Made by a program: the position numbers and the translations under genes
Shown: positions 52,347 to 61,249 of the stretch, in pieces
Numbering within the stretch: position 1 is the stretch's first letter
Layout of the letters: every line of letters starts with the position of its first letter
Notes under the pieces: generated by a model
Told to the model about the DNA's origin: nothing
What the model saw: only the letters and a program-made list of their open reading frames with translations
Databases searched by the model: none
Origin: Agromyces bracchium
GTDB lineage: Bacteria > Actinomycetota > Actinomycetes > Actinomycetales > Microbacteriaceae
Length of the DNA: 64,000 nt
Direction: 5' to 3'
Assembly (NCBI RefSeq): GCF_009709675.1
Contig: NZ_WMLB01000011.1
Location: forward strand, 1-64,000

Positions 52347-53609
52347 CTAGGCCTCGACGACGCGAGCGCGAGCGCGCTCCGCGCGCGCAGAGCGCACCAC
52401 GACGAGCATCGCGACGACGAGCAGCACGGCGTACGCGACGGGCACCGCGGCGATGCCGACGGCGTCGAACAGCACCGCACCGACGAGCGCGCCGCCGCCG
52501 ATGCCGACGTTGAACGCGGTCGTGTAGAGCGCGCTCGCGGCGTCGCGGCGCTCGGCCGGCGCGGCCTGCAGCAGGCGGGTCTGCAGGAGCGGCGGGATGG
52601 CGCCGAAGGCGAAGCCCCACACCGTGTACGCGATGATCGCGGGCCAGAGCCCGGGCTCGGCGGCGATCACGAGGAGTGCGACGGCGAGCAGCAGCATCGC
52701 GCCGACGAGCGCGCGGACGCTGTCGCGCGCGATCGGGCTGCCCGCGACGAGCAGGCCGACCGCGCCGGCGAGCCCCGAGGCGAACAGCAGCGGCGCTACC
52801 GCCGCCGAGGAGGCGCCGACGACGTCCGTGAGCAGGGGTGCGACGTAGGTGAGCGCCGCGTACTGGCCGATCATGACGACCGCGGTCACCACGCTCACGG
52901 CCACGACGCCGCGCATGCTGCGCCGGGTTTCGGCGGTGCCGGCGGCGGTCGCGGTCGCGACGGTGGCGGTCGTCGCGGCGCGCACATCGCGCGTCGCGGG
53001 CGAGTTCCGGCCGTCCGCCGGCAGCACCGCGCGGACGACGACGGCACCTGCGAGCGTGAGCACGGCGACGACGCCGAACGCCCAGCGCCAGCCCACCGCC
53101 TGGCCGAGCGCGGTCGCGAGCGGCACGCCCGCGATGAGCGCGAGGGTGCCGCCGCCGAGCACGACGGACACGGCGCGGCCGAGGTGCTGCTCCGCCACGA
53201 GCCGGGCGGGGTAGGCGCCGACGAGCGCCCAGAACAGGCCGTGCGCGACGCCGCCGACGATGCGCACCGCGACGAGTTGGCCGTAGTCGGGCACGAGCGC
53301 CGAGGCGGCCGTCGAGAGCCCGAGCACGACGAGCACGATCGTGATGAGCGTGCGCCGCGGCATCCGCTTCAGCAGTGCGGTGAGCGGCGTCGAGGTCACG
53401 ACGACGGTGAAGGCGAAGACCGAGACGAGCAGGCCCACGAGGGGTGCGCCGACGCCCAGGTCGGCGCTCATCTCGGGCAGCAGCCCGGTGGGCAGCATCT
53501 CGATGGTGATGGACAGGAAGACGGCCGCGGCGAGTGCGACGAGCGCACGCCAGGGCATGGCGGTCGCGACGGCGCGCGACGAAGAGGTGATCGGCATGAG
53601 GAAGGTCAT
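52347..53609 (-). CDS. MFS transporter, drug/sugar efflux type
   Basis: 420-residue major facilitator with twelve predicted helices. The short N-terminus leads into LVALAAAVFLSITIEMLPTG, and the MFS loop signature is around LLKRMPRRTLITIVLVVLGL. ARIVGG-type and YGQLVAVRIVGGVAHGLFWA segments resemble arabinose/drug efflux permeases (AraJ, DHA1-like). The substrate is unknown. ATG at 53609 has GGGGA about nine bases upstream; a second ATG four codons later is possible. It diverges from purU. Confidence 0.88.
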   Translation of the reverse strand: MTFLMPITSSSRAVATAMPWRALVALAAAVFLSITIEMLPTGLLPEMSADLGVGAPLVGLLVSVFAFTVVVTSTPLTALLKRMPRRTLITIVLVVLGLSTAASALVPDYGQLVAVRIVGGVAHGLFWALVGAYPARLVAEQHLGRAVSVVLGGGTLALIAGVPLATALGQAVGWRWAFGVVAVLTLAGAVVVRAVLPADGRNSPATRDVRAATTATVATATAAGTAETRRSMRGVVAVSVVTAVVMIGQYAALTYVAPLLTDVVGASSAAVAPLLFASGLAGAVGLLVAGSPIARDSVRALVGAMLLLAVALLVIAAEPGLWPAIIAYTVWGFAFGAIPPLLQTRLLQAAPAERRDAASALYTTAFNVGIGGGALVGAVLFDAVGIAAVPVAYAVLLVVAMLVVVRSARAERARARVVEA

Positions 53610-53742
53610 CCGACGGCGTTCCCCGCGAAGCGGCACGGCCTGCTGCGGGTCGACTACGCGCTCACGTGCGCGCCCGGGGCCGACGGTGTCCGAACGACCG
53701 CCGCCTAGTGTAGCCGGACTCACCTGCGTATTCGCCGGGCGG

Positions 53743-53748
53743 TACGCT
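53743..53748 (+). promoter_or_regulatory. -10 hexamer TACGCT for purU
   Basis: TACGCT, six bases (GTCCCG), then the ATG of purU. Confidence 0.6.
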
Positions 53749-53754
53749 GTCCCG

Positions 53755-54633
53755 ATGAGCACGGAGGCCGAGCCGCACAGCCCGCACCTGTCCCACTGGG
53801 TCGTCACGCTGAGCTGCACCGACGGGCCCGGGATCGTGCACGCGGTGAGCGGGGCGATCGTCGCGGCGCGCGGCAACATCACCGAGAGCCAGCAGTTCGC
53901 GAGCCACGACACCGGGCGCTTCTTCATGCGCGTGCAGGTCGAGTCGCCCGCCGACCGCACCGAGTTCGAGGCTGCGCTCGCGCCGGTCATCGAGCGCTGG
54001 CAGATGGACCTGCACCTCGACGAGGTCGGGCGTCCGCTCCGGACGCTCGTGCTCGCCTCGACCGCGGGCCACTGCGTGAACGACCTGCTCTTCCGCCAGC
54101 GGGGTGGCCAGCTGCCCGTCGAGATCCCGCTCGTGCTCTCGAACCACGGCACGCTCCGCGACCTCGTCGACTTCTACGGGGTGCCCTTCGAATCGGCGCC
54201 GGTGACCTCCGCCGAGACGAAGGCCGAGTTCGAGAAGCGCATCCTCGAGGCGGTCGACCAGCACGACATCGAACTCGTCGTGCTGGCGCGCTACATGCAG
54301 ATCCTCTCCCCCGAGCTGTGCGACGCGCTCGCGGGCCGATGCATCAACATCCACCACTCGTTCCTGCCCGGCTTCAAGGGCGCGAATCCCTACCGGCAGG
54401 CGCACGCCCGTGGCGTGAAGCTCATCGGCGCCACGGCGCACTTCGTCACGAGCGACCTCGACGAGGGGCCGATCATCGAGCAGAACGTGGTAAGGGTCGA
54501 GCACTCGCGCTCGGTCGCCGAGCTCGTCGCGATCGGCCAGGACGAGGAGAGCCGCACCCTCTCGCAGGCCGTGAAGTGGTTCGCGGAGCGCCGGGTGCTG
54601 CTCGACGGGCAGCGCACGGTCATCTTCCGCTGA
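53755..54633 (+). CDS. purU: Formyltetrahydrofolate deformylase
   Basis: 292-residue PurU hydrolysing 10-formyl-THF to THF and formate. An N-terminal ACT domain (WVVTLSCTDGPGIVHAVSGA, residues ~15-90) precedes a formyltransferase-like domain with VLARYMQILSPELCDALAGR, NIHHSFLPGFKGANPYRQAH (the Asn-His pair) and GATAHFVTSDLDEGPIIEQ (the catalytic Asp). Normal length. The leaderless promoter is six bases upstream. With glyA and folD it gives this window three folate one-carbon enzymes. Confidence 0.95.
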   Translation: MSTEAEPHSPHLSHWVVTLSCTDGPGIVHAVSGAIVAARGNITESQQFASHDTGRFFMRVQVESPADRTEFEAALAPVIERWQMDLHLDEVGRPLRTLVLASTAGHCVNDLLFRQRGGQLPVEIPLVLSNHGTLRDLVDFYGVPFESAPVTSAETKAEFEKRILEAVDQHDIELVVLARYMQILSPELCDALAGRCINIHHSFLPGFKGANPYRQAHARGVKLIGATAHFVTSDLDEGPIIEQNVVRVEHSRSVAELVAIGQDEESRTLSQAVKWFAERRVLLDGQRTVIFR

Positions 54634-54688
54634 GCGGGCCCGCACGGGTCTCGGAACGCGCCTCCGGTGCGACTCGACCGCCGAGGCG

Positions 54689-55054
54689 TCAGTCGCGGAG
54701 TTCGCGCCGCCCGTTGATGACGCCGCTCACCGCGGCCACGACGGCGAAGACGACGGCCACGACCGGCTGGCCCATGATCCACCACGCGATCGCGGCGGTC
54801 GAGAACACGGCGATCTCGACGAGCGCCTTGACGAACGGGTCGACGTGGAAGACCGCCTTGGGCGAGCGGAACAGCCCCCAGAGCAGGATCGCCAGGAGCG
54901 GCAGGCCGATGCCGAGGAGGACCCCCGGCCAGGGCAGCGGGAACGCGGCGAACCCGAAGATGCCGAGCGACACGATCGCGAAGATCTCGAGCAGGAACCG
55001 CAGCACGTCGTTGGCGCCGACCTGCGGGGTCGGCTCGGGGGTGGCATCGTTCAC
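54689..55054 (-). CDS. YrdB-like membrane protein (DUF2568)
   Basis: 121-residue protein with four transmembrane helices (VLRFLLEIFAIVSLGIFGFA, PGVLLGIGLPLLAILLWGLF, ALVEIAVFSTAAIAWWIM, VVAVVFAVVAAVSGVI). LEIFAIVSLGIFGF and the KAVFHVDPFVKALVEI loop are typical of the YrdB/DUF2568 family of unknown function. I take GTG at 55054: TAGGCT lies eight bases upstream, whereas the TTG at 55063 would overlap that hexamer. It is convergent with purU. Confidence 0.8.
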   Translation of the reverse strand: MNDATPEPTPQVGANDVLRFLLEIFAIVSLGIFGFAAFPLPWPGVLLGIGLPLLAILLWGLFRSPKAVFHVDPFVKALVEIAVFSTAAIAWWIMGQPVVAVVFAVVAAVSGVINGRRELRD

Positions 55055-55088
55055 GAGGTTCAAGCCTAACCGCGCCCGCCGAGCGGCG

Positions 55089-55123
55089 GCGCCGCGGCAT
55101 CCGAGAGACGGATGCCGCGGCGC
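55089..55123 (-). terminator. Hairpin downstream of the YhgE-like gene
   Basis: GCGCCGCGGCATCCG (55089-55103) pairs perfectly with CGGATGCCGCGGCGC (55109-55123): a 15-bp stem with a 5-base AGAGA loop, 27 bases past the YhgE-like stop. It again uses the GGATGCCGCGG word. Confidence 0.8.
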
Positions 55124-55150
55124 GGCGCTCGTGCGGAGGAGCTGCGCGGC

Positions 55151-56407
55151 TCAGCCCACGGGCGCCGTGTCGCGACCGGCGGACACGCCCGTCTCGCCCT
55201 CGCCGTGTGCGGCGGCCGGAGCATCGATGGGCGCTGCAGCGCGCGCCTCGGCCGCGGCGAGCTCCTCGTCGGCGTGCGCCGCCTCGTCGTCGGGCTCGGC
55301 GCCGCCCGCGGTGCGGAAGTGGCCGATCAGCGAGAGCAGGATGCCCACCGCGGCCCACGTCGCGAGCACGAGCCACGGGAACGCCATGGGTGCGTCGGGG
55401 AAGTACGAGAGGTCGCGCAGCAGCGTTCCCGCCGCCCCCGGCGGCATCCACTGGCCGATCGCGCCCCACGGTGCGACCAGGAACTCGACCGGGACCGTGG
55501 CGGCCGAGATCGGGTTGCCGACGAGCACGAAGAGCACTGCGCCGACGGCGATGCCCGCCCGGCCGATGAGCGCCACGAGCCCGGTGATGGGTGCGGCGAT
55601 CGCCGCCATCGCGAGGGCGATGGCCGAGGCGTTCAGCCAGTAGTCCCCTTGGAGGGCGCCGAACCAGCCCTGCAGGATTCCGGCGAGCACGAGCCCGCCG
55701 GCGACCGAGTAGGCGACGACCGCGACGACGCGTCGCATCGCGCCGATCACGGTGAGCGAGATCGCGATGCCGCCGAGCATGCCGCCGAGGACCAGCGGGA
55801 ACATCGCCGCCGCGAGGCCGGTGCCGCGCGGGTCGGAGTCGGCGAGCGGCACGACGTCGGTGACGGTCACGGCGACCTGCGGGATCTCGGGGAGCGACGG
55901 CGCTGCGGATCCGTCGACGGGCTGGCCGGAGGCGGCCGCCTGCATCGCCGCCTGCACGGCGGCCTGGACGACCTGCTGCAGCTGGGCGGGCAGCGCCGCC
56001 TGCACCTGCTCGTCGATGCCGGCCTGGAGCTGGGCCGCGAGGCCGTTCAGCAGCTGCGCGACGGCGGGGCTCGCGGCGGTCGCGGTGAGCACCTCGGGTG
56101 CGTCGGTCGGTGCGTCCCCGAGGACGATCGCGCCGTAGACCTCGCGCTCTTGGATCGCGGCGACGGCTGCGTCGCGGTCGTCGTACCGCTCGAGCGCGAC
56201 GGCGCCCTCCGCCTCGTCGGCGACGCGGTCCTCGACCTGGGTCACGGATGCGTCGGGACCGACGATGCCGACGGGAAGGTCCTTCGGTTCGGCCGTGACC
56301 GACGGCCACGCGAAGGCGAGCAGGATGACGCCGACGACGAGGGACAGGACGGCGCCGATGCCGACGGCTCGGCCGATCGGCGTCCGATGCGTGGGGTGGG
56401 AGGACAT
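55151..56407 (-). CDS. YhgE/Pip-like ABC-2-type membrane protein, short form
   Basis: 418-residue membrane protein. One N-terminal helix (GIGAVLSLVVGVILLAFAW), a large external domain of ~160 residues with a Gln/Ala-rich coiled-coil segment (LQQVVQAAVQAAMQAAASGQ), then five to six helices (AMFPLVLGGMLGGIAISLTV onward). This resembles the YhgE/Pip or DUF3533 exporter group, though at 418 residues it is shorter than full YhgE. ATG at 56407 has GAAGGAG five bases upstream. It diverges from a TetR gene over a shared operator and is therefore probably an inducible efflux or envelope-stress protein. Confidence 0.8.
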   Translation of the reverse strand: MSSHPTHRTPIGRAVGIGAVLSLVVGVILLAFAWPSVTAEPKDLPVGIVGPDASVTQVEDRVADEAEGAVALERYDDRDAAVAAIQEREVYGAIVLGDAPTDAPEVLTATAASPAVAQLLNGLAAQLQAGIDEQVQAALPAQLQQVVQAAVQAAMQAAASGQPVDGSAAPSLPEIPQVAVTVTDVVPLADSDPRGTGLAAAMFPLVLGGMLGGIAISLTVIGAMRRVVAVVAYSVAGGLVLAGILQGWFGALQGDYWLNASAIALAMAAIAAPITGLVALIGRAGIAVGAVLFVLVGNPISAATVPVEFLVAPWGAIGQWMPPGAAGTLLRDLSYFPDAPMAFPWLVLATWAAVGILLSLIGHFRTAGGAEPDDEAAHADEELAAAEARAAAPIDAPAAAHGEGETGVSAGRDTAPVG

Positions 56408-56420
56408 GAGCGGCTCCTTC

Positions 56421-56449
56421 ATAAAAAACGAATGCTCGTTCTTTATAAT
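56421..56449. promoter_or_regulatory. TetR operator overlapping divergent promoters
   Basis: A 26-bp inverted repeat: left arm ATAAAAAACGA (56421-56431) and right arm TCGTTCTTTAT (56436-56446), one mismatch, with ATGC between. TATAAT (56444-56449), a perfect -10 for the tetR gene, overlaps the right arm. The A/T-rich block stands out sharply. Binding here would control both the exporter and tetR itself. Confidence 0.85.
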
Positions 56450-56490
56450 GGACCCGAGACGTAGGATCGTCAAGCGACGGGAGGAAGCCG

Positions 56491-57084
56491 ATGCCGAAGG
56501 TGAGCGACGAGTACCGGGCCGCGCGACGCGAGGAGATCCTCGACGTCGCGCTCCGCTGCTTCGCCGAGCGCGGCTACGCGAAGACCTCGATCGCCGACCT
56601 CGTCGAGGCTTCCGGGCTCTCGGCGGGCGCGATCTACGGCAACTTCCCCGACGGCAAGAAGGAGCTGTTCGCCGCCGCCGCCGCACGCGTGCTCGAGTCG
56701 CGCCGGATCGAGCTCGCCGAGCGCCGCCGAGGCGGCGGCCCGCTCGCCCCCGGCGAGATCATCGCGACGCTGCTCGGCGGCATCCGCAACGAACCCTTCA
56801 GCGCGGTCCTCCCCCAGCTGTGGTCGGAGGCGATCATCGACCGCGAGATCCGCGACCTCGTCCAGGTCGTCTTCCTGCGCCTGCGCGGGGCGATCGGCGC
56901 GCAGCTCGCCGAGTGGGCCCGCGCGCACCCCGACCGCGTCGAGGGCGATCCGGGAGATTGGGCGGAGCGCGTGACACCGGTGATCCTGAGCGCCGCCCCG
57001 GGGTTCATCCTGCAGCGCGCGCTGCTCGACGACTTCGACGAGGACGCCTACCTCGCCGCGCTCGGCGAGGCGCTCGTGCACTGA
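56491..57084 (+). CDS. TetR-family transcriptional repressor
   Basis: 197-residue TetR/AcrR regulator. The N-terminal helix-turn-helix is standard: REEILDVALRCFAERGYAKT, then IADLVEASGLSAGAIYGNF (residues ~14-55). The remaining helices form a ligand-binding domain of no recognised subtype. ATG at 56491 has GGGAGGAAG upstream. It probably represses the divergent YhgE-like gene and itself through the 26-bp operator; the inducer is unknown. Its stop is four bases from the end of the convergent nagB. Confidence 0.92.
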   Translation: MPKVSDEYRAARREEILDVALRCFAERGYAKTSIADLVEASGLSAGAIYGNFPDGKKELFAAAAARVLESRRIELAERRRGGGPLAPGEIIATLLGGIRNEPFSAVLPQLWSEAIIDREIRDLVQVVFLRLRGAIGAQLAEWARAHPDRVEGDPGDWAERVTPVILSAAPGFILQRALLDDFDEDAYLAALGEALVH

Positions 57085-57088
57085 GGAT

Positions 57089-57874
57089 TCAGATGCCCTG
57101 CCAGTCGGGCTTGTTCGCCCAGGCGTGCCGGTAGTAGCCGGCGTGCTCGAGCCGCGATGCGGCCGCTTCGTCGACGATGACCGTCGCGTGCGGGTGCAGC
57201 TGGATCGCCGACCCGGGCTGGCTCGCGGAGACCGGACCCTCGACGGCCGCCGCGACGGCGTCGGCCTTCGCCTCGCCGAAGGCGAGCAGCACGAGGTGCC
57301 GCGCGCGGAGGATCGTCCCGATGCCCTGCGTGATGCAGTGCATGGGAACGTCGTCGATCGAGTCGAAGAAGCGGGCGTTGTCGATGCGGGTCTGCTCGGT
57401 GAGCGTCTTCACGCGCGTGCGCGAGGCGAGCGAGGAACCGGGCTCGTTGAATCCGATGTGCCCGGTGCGCCCGATGCCGAGGATCTGCAGGTCGACCCCG
57501 CCGGCCGCGTCGATCGCGGCCTCGTACTCGTCGGCCGCCGTGCGGATCGTGGCCGCGTCGCCGTTCGGCACGCGGATGAGTCCGGGCGTCAGGCCGAGCG
57601 GCTCCACGACCTCGCGCGTGATGACCTGGCGGTACCCCTCCGGGTGCCCGGCGGGCAGGCCCACGTACTCGTCGAGCGCGAACCCGCGAACGCCGGCGAC
57701 CGCGATGCCCTCGGCGTCGATGCGACGCGCGAGCGCGCGATAGGTGCTGAGCGGCGTCGACCCCGTCGCCAGCCCGAGCACCGCGTCGGCGCGTCGGCGC
57801 AGCAGGTCGGCGACGGCGGATGCCGCGAGCTCGCCGGCCTCCTCCTCGTCGCGCACGATCACGACCTCTGCCAT
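57089..57874 (-). CDS. nagB: Glucosamine-6-phosphate deaminase
   Basis: 261-residue NagB converting GlcN-6-P to fructose-6-P and ammonia. Motifs are VLGLATGSTPLSTYRAL, FALDEYVGLPAGHPEGYRQV with the catalytic Asp, LQILGIGRTGHIGFNEPGSS with the catalytic His, and a C-terminal CHIT-like segment HPHATVIVDEAAASRL. ATG at 57874 lies inside the last codons of the ROK kinase gene (16-base overlap). It is the last gene of the amino-sugar operon and feeds glycolysis. It converges on tetR. Confidence 0.95.
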   Translation of the reverse strand: MAEVVIVRDEEEAGELAASAVADLLRRRADAVLGLATGSTPLSTYRALARRIDAEGIAVAGVRGFALDEYVGLPAGHPEGYRQVITREVVEPLGLTPGLIRVPNGDAATIRTAADEYEAAIDAAGGVDLQILGIGRTGHIGFNEPGSSLASRTRVKTLTEQTRIDNARFFDSIDDVPMHCITQGIGTILRARHLVLLAFGEAKADAVAAAVEGPVSASQPGSAIQLHPHATVIVDEAAASRLEHAGYYRHAWANKPDWQGI

Positions 57875-58797
57875 GCCGGTGCCTCCAGTTCCTCTCCGAT
57901 CAGGGCGGCGCCGACGGCGGCCGCCGGGAATCCGCGCGGGATGACCTGCACCCGGCGGGGCAGGTCGAGCGAGGCGAGGAACGCGGAGTCCTCGGCCCAG
58001 TCGGCGAGCACGCCGCGCGTCCCCGCGAGCAGCCGGTCGCCGAGTGCCGCGAGCCCGCCGCCGATCACGATGTCGTCGACATCGGTCGTGAGCGCGAGCA
58101 GGCGCACCGCCGAGGCGACGCCGACCAGGAAGCGCTCGCACGCCGCGACGGCCGCCGGCTCGCCGGCATCCGCGCGGTCGAACAGGTCGATCGCCGGATA
58201 CCGGTGCGTGCTCGGCCACAGCGTCGCGAGCGCCGAACCCGACGCGAGCGTCTCGAGGCAGCCGCGCTGGCCGCAGGCGCACCGCTCCCCCGCCGGATCG
58301 ACCGGGATGTGCCCGATCTCGCCCGCGACGCCGCGGCCGCCGCGAAGCAGGCGGCCGTCGAGCACGATGCCGGCGGCGAGGCCCGTGCCGAGGTTCAGGT
58401 AGGCCATCGAGTGCGCCCGGATGCCGTCGGCGACGCCGAGCAGGTGGTGCGCGCCGAGCGCGGCCGCCTTCACGTCGTTCTCGACCCGCACGTCGACCCC
58501 GAGCCGATCCGCGAGCCGCGGTCCGAGGTCCAGGCCCTCGAGGCCGAGGTTGACGGCGTGCGTCACGCGACCGGTCCCCGAGTCGACCGAACCGGGGATG
58601 CCGATGCCGATCGAGTGGAACGCGCGAGCCTCGACCCCGGCGAGCTCCGACATCCGCTCGACCGTGGCGAGCGCGGTGGCGACGACCGCCTCTGCGCCGA
58701 ACCCGGTCGGCATGCGCACCTGGTCGCTGAGCTCGCCGTCCTCGCCGATCGCGACGGCCGCGGTCTTGGTGCCGCCGATGTCGATCCCGAGCCTCAC
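57859..58797 (-). CDS. ROK-family sugar kinase (probable GlcNAc or glucose kinase)
   Basis: 312-residue ROK kinase without a DNA-binding domain. The ATP-binding start is RLGIDIGGTKTAAVAIGEDG, the catalytic Asp is in VRVENDVKAAALGAHH (near residue 105), and the ROK zinc motif is GEIGHIPVDPAGERCACGQR, ending GCLE. In this operon, between a GH3 hydrolase and nagB, GlcNAc is the logical substrate, although glucokinase is close in sequence. GTG at 58797 overlaps the hydrolase stop (GTGA), and its 3' end overlaps nagB. Confidence 0.9.
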   Translation of the reverse strand: MRLGIDIGGTKTAAVAIGEDGELSDQVRMPTGFGAEAVVATALATVERMSELAGVEARAFHSIGIGIPGSVDSGTGRVTHAVNLGLEGLDLGPRLADRLGVDVRVENDVKAAALGAHHLLGVADGIRAHSMAYLNLGTGLAAGIVLDGRLLRGGRGVAGEIGHIPVDPAGERCACGQRGCLETLASGSALATLWPSTHRYPAIDLFDRADAGEPAAVAACERFLVGVASAVRLLALTTDVDDIVIGGGLAALGDRLLAGTRGVLADWAEDSAFLASLDLPRRVQVIPRGFPAAAVGAALIGEELEAPAWQRS

Positions 58798-60350
58798 GAC
58801 ACCTCCGCCGCGGCGGTCAGCGCGTCCTGCACGAGCTCGGCGAACGTCGCAGCGACGCCGCGCGACGCGCCGAAGGTCGCGAGGTCGGCGTACGCCAGGT
58901 CCTCGCTCGGCCAGCCCATGTCGACCGTCACGACGTCAGCGCGCGCCGCCCGAAGCCGATCGATCGCGTCGACCGCGAAGGCGTGGCGGTGGAGGTCCTT
59001 GCCGATGACGACGACGGGGCCCGCGAGCGCGGCCGGGTCGGCCAGCGGGGTCGCGGCGTCGAGCACGACCTCCGCGGCATCCGTCAGCCAGTCCGGTGCG
59101 GGGCGAGCGGCATCGGGCACCGCGGCGAGCGCGAACGGACCCCACGGCACCCCGCCGACCGCGATGTTCGCGACCGTCTCGACGCGCACGATCGTGCCGA
59201 CCGAACCGGTCGCGCAGAGGCGGTCGAGCGCACCGGGTGCGACGTGGAACGACGCGGCGACGCGGTCGGCGAGCCCCTCCGGCAGCTCGAGCGGCATGGT
59301 TCCCGGCGCGGCGGCGGATGCCACGGGCCGGCCGGACGGACGGGCATCGGCCGCGAGCGCGCGGACGCGGGCCGCGGCATCCGCCACCCGCTCGGCGGCG
59401 AGCCGACCCGATGCGACGGCATCGGCGATCGCCTGCGCGATCCCCTCCATCTGCTCGCCGGTGTTGTCGGTGCCGATGCAGAGCAGGTCGCAGCCGGCGG
59501 CGAGCGCGAGCACGGCAGCCTCGGGGATGCCGCGCCCGCCGCTCGCCCCGGCCATGTCGAGGGCGTCGGAGACGATGACGCCCTCGTACCCGAGCTCCCC
59601 GCGGAGCAGGCCGTGCAGGATGCGGGGAGACAGGGTGGCAGGGTGCTCCGCGTCGAGCTGCGGGAGCAGGATGTGGCTCGTCATGATCGAGCGGGTGCCG
59701 GCTTCGATCGCAGCGCGGAAGGGCGCGAGCTCGCGCTCGTGCAGCGCCTCGAGGGGCAGGTCGACGACCGGCAGCGCGAGGTGCGAGTCGGTCGCCGTGT
59801 CGCCGTGCCCAGGGAAGTGCTTGGCGCTCGCGTCGATGCCGGCCGACTGCACGCCCTCGACCCACGCCGCGGTGTGTCGGGCCACGAGCCCGGGCTCCGC
59901 GCCGAAGCTGCGCACGCCGATCACCGGGTTCTGCGCGTTCGAGTTGATGTCGGCGTCGGGCGCGAACGTCATGGTGCAGCCGACCGCGACCAGCGCCTCG
60001 CCCACCGCTCGCCCGACGGCGCGCGTGAGCTCGACGTCGTCGATGCGGCCGAGCACGGCGTTGCCGGGGTACGGGGCGCCGCGTTCGAAGAACAGGCGCG
60101 TGACGTCGCCGCCCTCCTCGTCGATCGCGACGACCGCGAGCGGGTTCGCCGCGCGGAGCTCGGCCGTGAGGCCGGCCAGCTGCGCGGGCGAGACCACGTT
60201 CGAGCCGAAGACGCACACCCCGCCGAGCCCCTCGGCGAGCAGGCCGAGCAGCCACTCGGGCGCAACGGGGCCGGCGAAGCCGGGCAGCAGGGTCGTGAGG
60301 ATGTCGCGGCGCAGGCCCTGGCCCGCGCCGCCCTGGATCGTGGTGCTCAT
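58794..60350 (-). CDS. nagZ: Glycoside hydrolase family 3 (NagZ-like beta-N-acetylglucosaminidase)
   Basis: 518-residue GH3 enzyme with no signal peptide, so cytosolic. The barrel domain has LAVVAIDEEGGDVTRLF, NPVIGVRSFGAEPGLVARHT and the NagZ signature KHFPGHGDTATDSHLALPVV, which holds the catalytic Asp-His dyad; the nucleophile Asp is in VIVSDALDMAGASG. A second C-terminal domain of ~170 residues follows, as in the longer NagZ and GlcNAc-phosphorylase-type GH3 proteins. It should split imported GlcNAc disaccharides; phosphorolysis rather than hydrolysis is possible. ATG at 60350 overlaps the permease stop (ATGA). Confidence 0.9.
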   Translation of the reverse strand: MSTTIQGGAGQGLRRDILTTLLPGFAGPVAPEWLLGLLAEGLGGVCVFGSNVVSPAQLAGLTAELRAANPLAVVAIDEEGGDVTRLFFERGAPYPGNAVLGRIDDVELTRAVGRAVGEALVAVGCTMTFAPDADINSNAQNPVIGVRSFGAEPGLVARHTAAWVEGVQSAGIDASAKHFPGHGDTATDSHLALPVVDLPLEALHERELAPFRAAIEAGTRSIMTSHILLPQLDAEHPATLSPRILHGLLRGELGYEGVIVSDALDMAGASGGRGIPEAAVLALAAGCDLLCIGTDNTGEQMEGIAQAIADAVASGRLAAERVADAAARVRALAADARPSGRPVASAAAPGTMPLELPEGLADRVAASFHVAPGALDRLCATGSVGTIVRVETVANIAVGGVPWGPFALAAVPDAARPAPDWLTDAAEVVLDAATPLADPAALAGPVVVIGKDLHRHAFAVDAIDRLRAARADVVTVDMGWPSEDLAYADLATFGASRGVAATFAELVQDALTAAAEVS

Positions 60351-61249
60351 CCCTTGACCGCTCCGCTCACGAGTCCGCTCGTCATCCGCCCCTGGACGAT
60401 CAGGAAGAAGACGATCACCGGGATCGCCATGAGGGTCGAGCCCGCCATGATGGCCGCCCAGTTCGTCGTGCCGTTCGCCACCAGGAAGGTGCGCAGCCAC
60501 ACGGGCAGCGTCATCATCTCGGGCCGGGCGTTCAGCACGAGCGCGATCACGAACTCGTTCCACGCCTGGATGAAGCCGAAGACGCCGGTCGCGACGAGCC
60601 CGGGGGCGAGCAGCGGGAACGTGACCCGCCAGAAGGCACCGGCCCTGGAGCATCCGTCGATCATGGCCGCCTCCTCGAGGTCGGCCGGGACGCCGTTCAC
60701 GAACCCGCGCAGGGTCCAGATCGTGAACGGCAGCACCGTGGCGACGTACACGATCGTGAGGCCGATCAGGGTGTTCAGCAGGTGCCATCCGTCGATCACC
60801 CGGAAGATCGAGACGATCATCGCCTCGCCCGGGATCATCTGGATGACGAGGATCATCACGATGAACCCGCGCCGGCTCTTGAACCGGAACCGGGTGACCG
60901 CGATCGCCGCGAGGAACGCGAAGACCAGCGCCACGAGCACCGTCGTGAGCGTCACGACGAGCGAGTTCACCGCGGCCGGCGCGAACGGGGTGCGACCCGG
61001 GTCGAAGAGCACCGTGGCGTAGTTGCGGAGCGTGAAGTTGTCGGGCCAGAAGTGGATCTCGGAGCCGCGGATCTCGTTGTTCGGCTGGAACGACGTGTTC
61101 ACCATCCAGTAGACGGGGAACGCGAACAGCGCGAACAGCACGACCGACAGGGCGCTCCAGAGCGCGGTCGAGAGGCGGTTGCGGCCGCGCCGGCGGCCGG
61201 GAGCCGGGCGCGTGCTCGACCCCGTCACGATGGCGGTGGTGGCGCTCAC
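60347..61249 (-). CDS. Carbohydrate ABC transporter permease, MalG-type
   Basis: 300-residue second permease with six helices after a basic N-terminus (SALWSALSVVLFALFAFPVY for helix 1). The EAA loop that docks the ATPase is LEEAAMIDGCSRAGAFWRVT. It forms a heterodimer with the MalF-type subunit upstream. GTG at 61249 overlaps that gene's stop (GTGA), and its own stop overlaps nagZ. As in many actinobacterial CUT1 systems no ATPase gene is present; a shared MsiK-type ATPase elsewhere is expected. Confidence 0.94.
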   Translation of the reverse strand: MSATTAIVTGSSTRPAPGRRRGRNRLSTALWSALSVVLFALFAFPVYWMVNTSFQPNNEIRGSEIHFWPDNFTLRNYATVLFDPGRTPFAPAAVNSLVVTLTTVLVALVFAFLAAIAVTRFRFKSRRGFIVMILVIQMIPGEAMIVSIFRVIDGWHLLNTLIGLTIVYVATVLPFTIWTLRGFVNGVPADLEEAAMIDGCSRAGAFWRVTFPLLAPGLVATGVFGFIQAWNEFVIALVLNARPEMMTLPVWLRTFLVANGTTNWAAIMAGSTLMAIPVIVFFLIVQGRMTSGLVSGAVKG

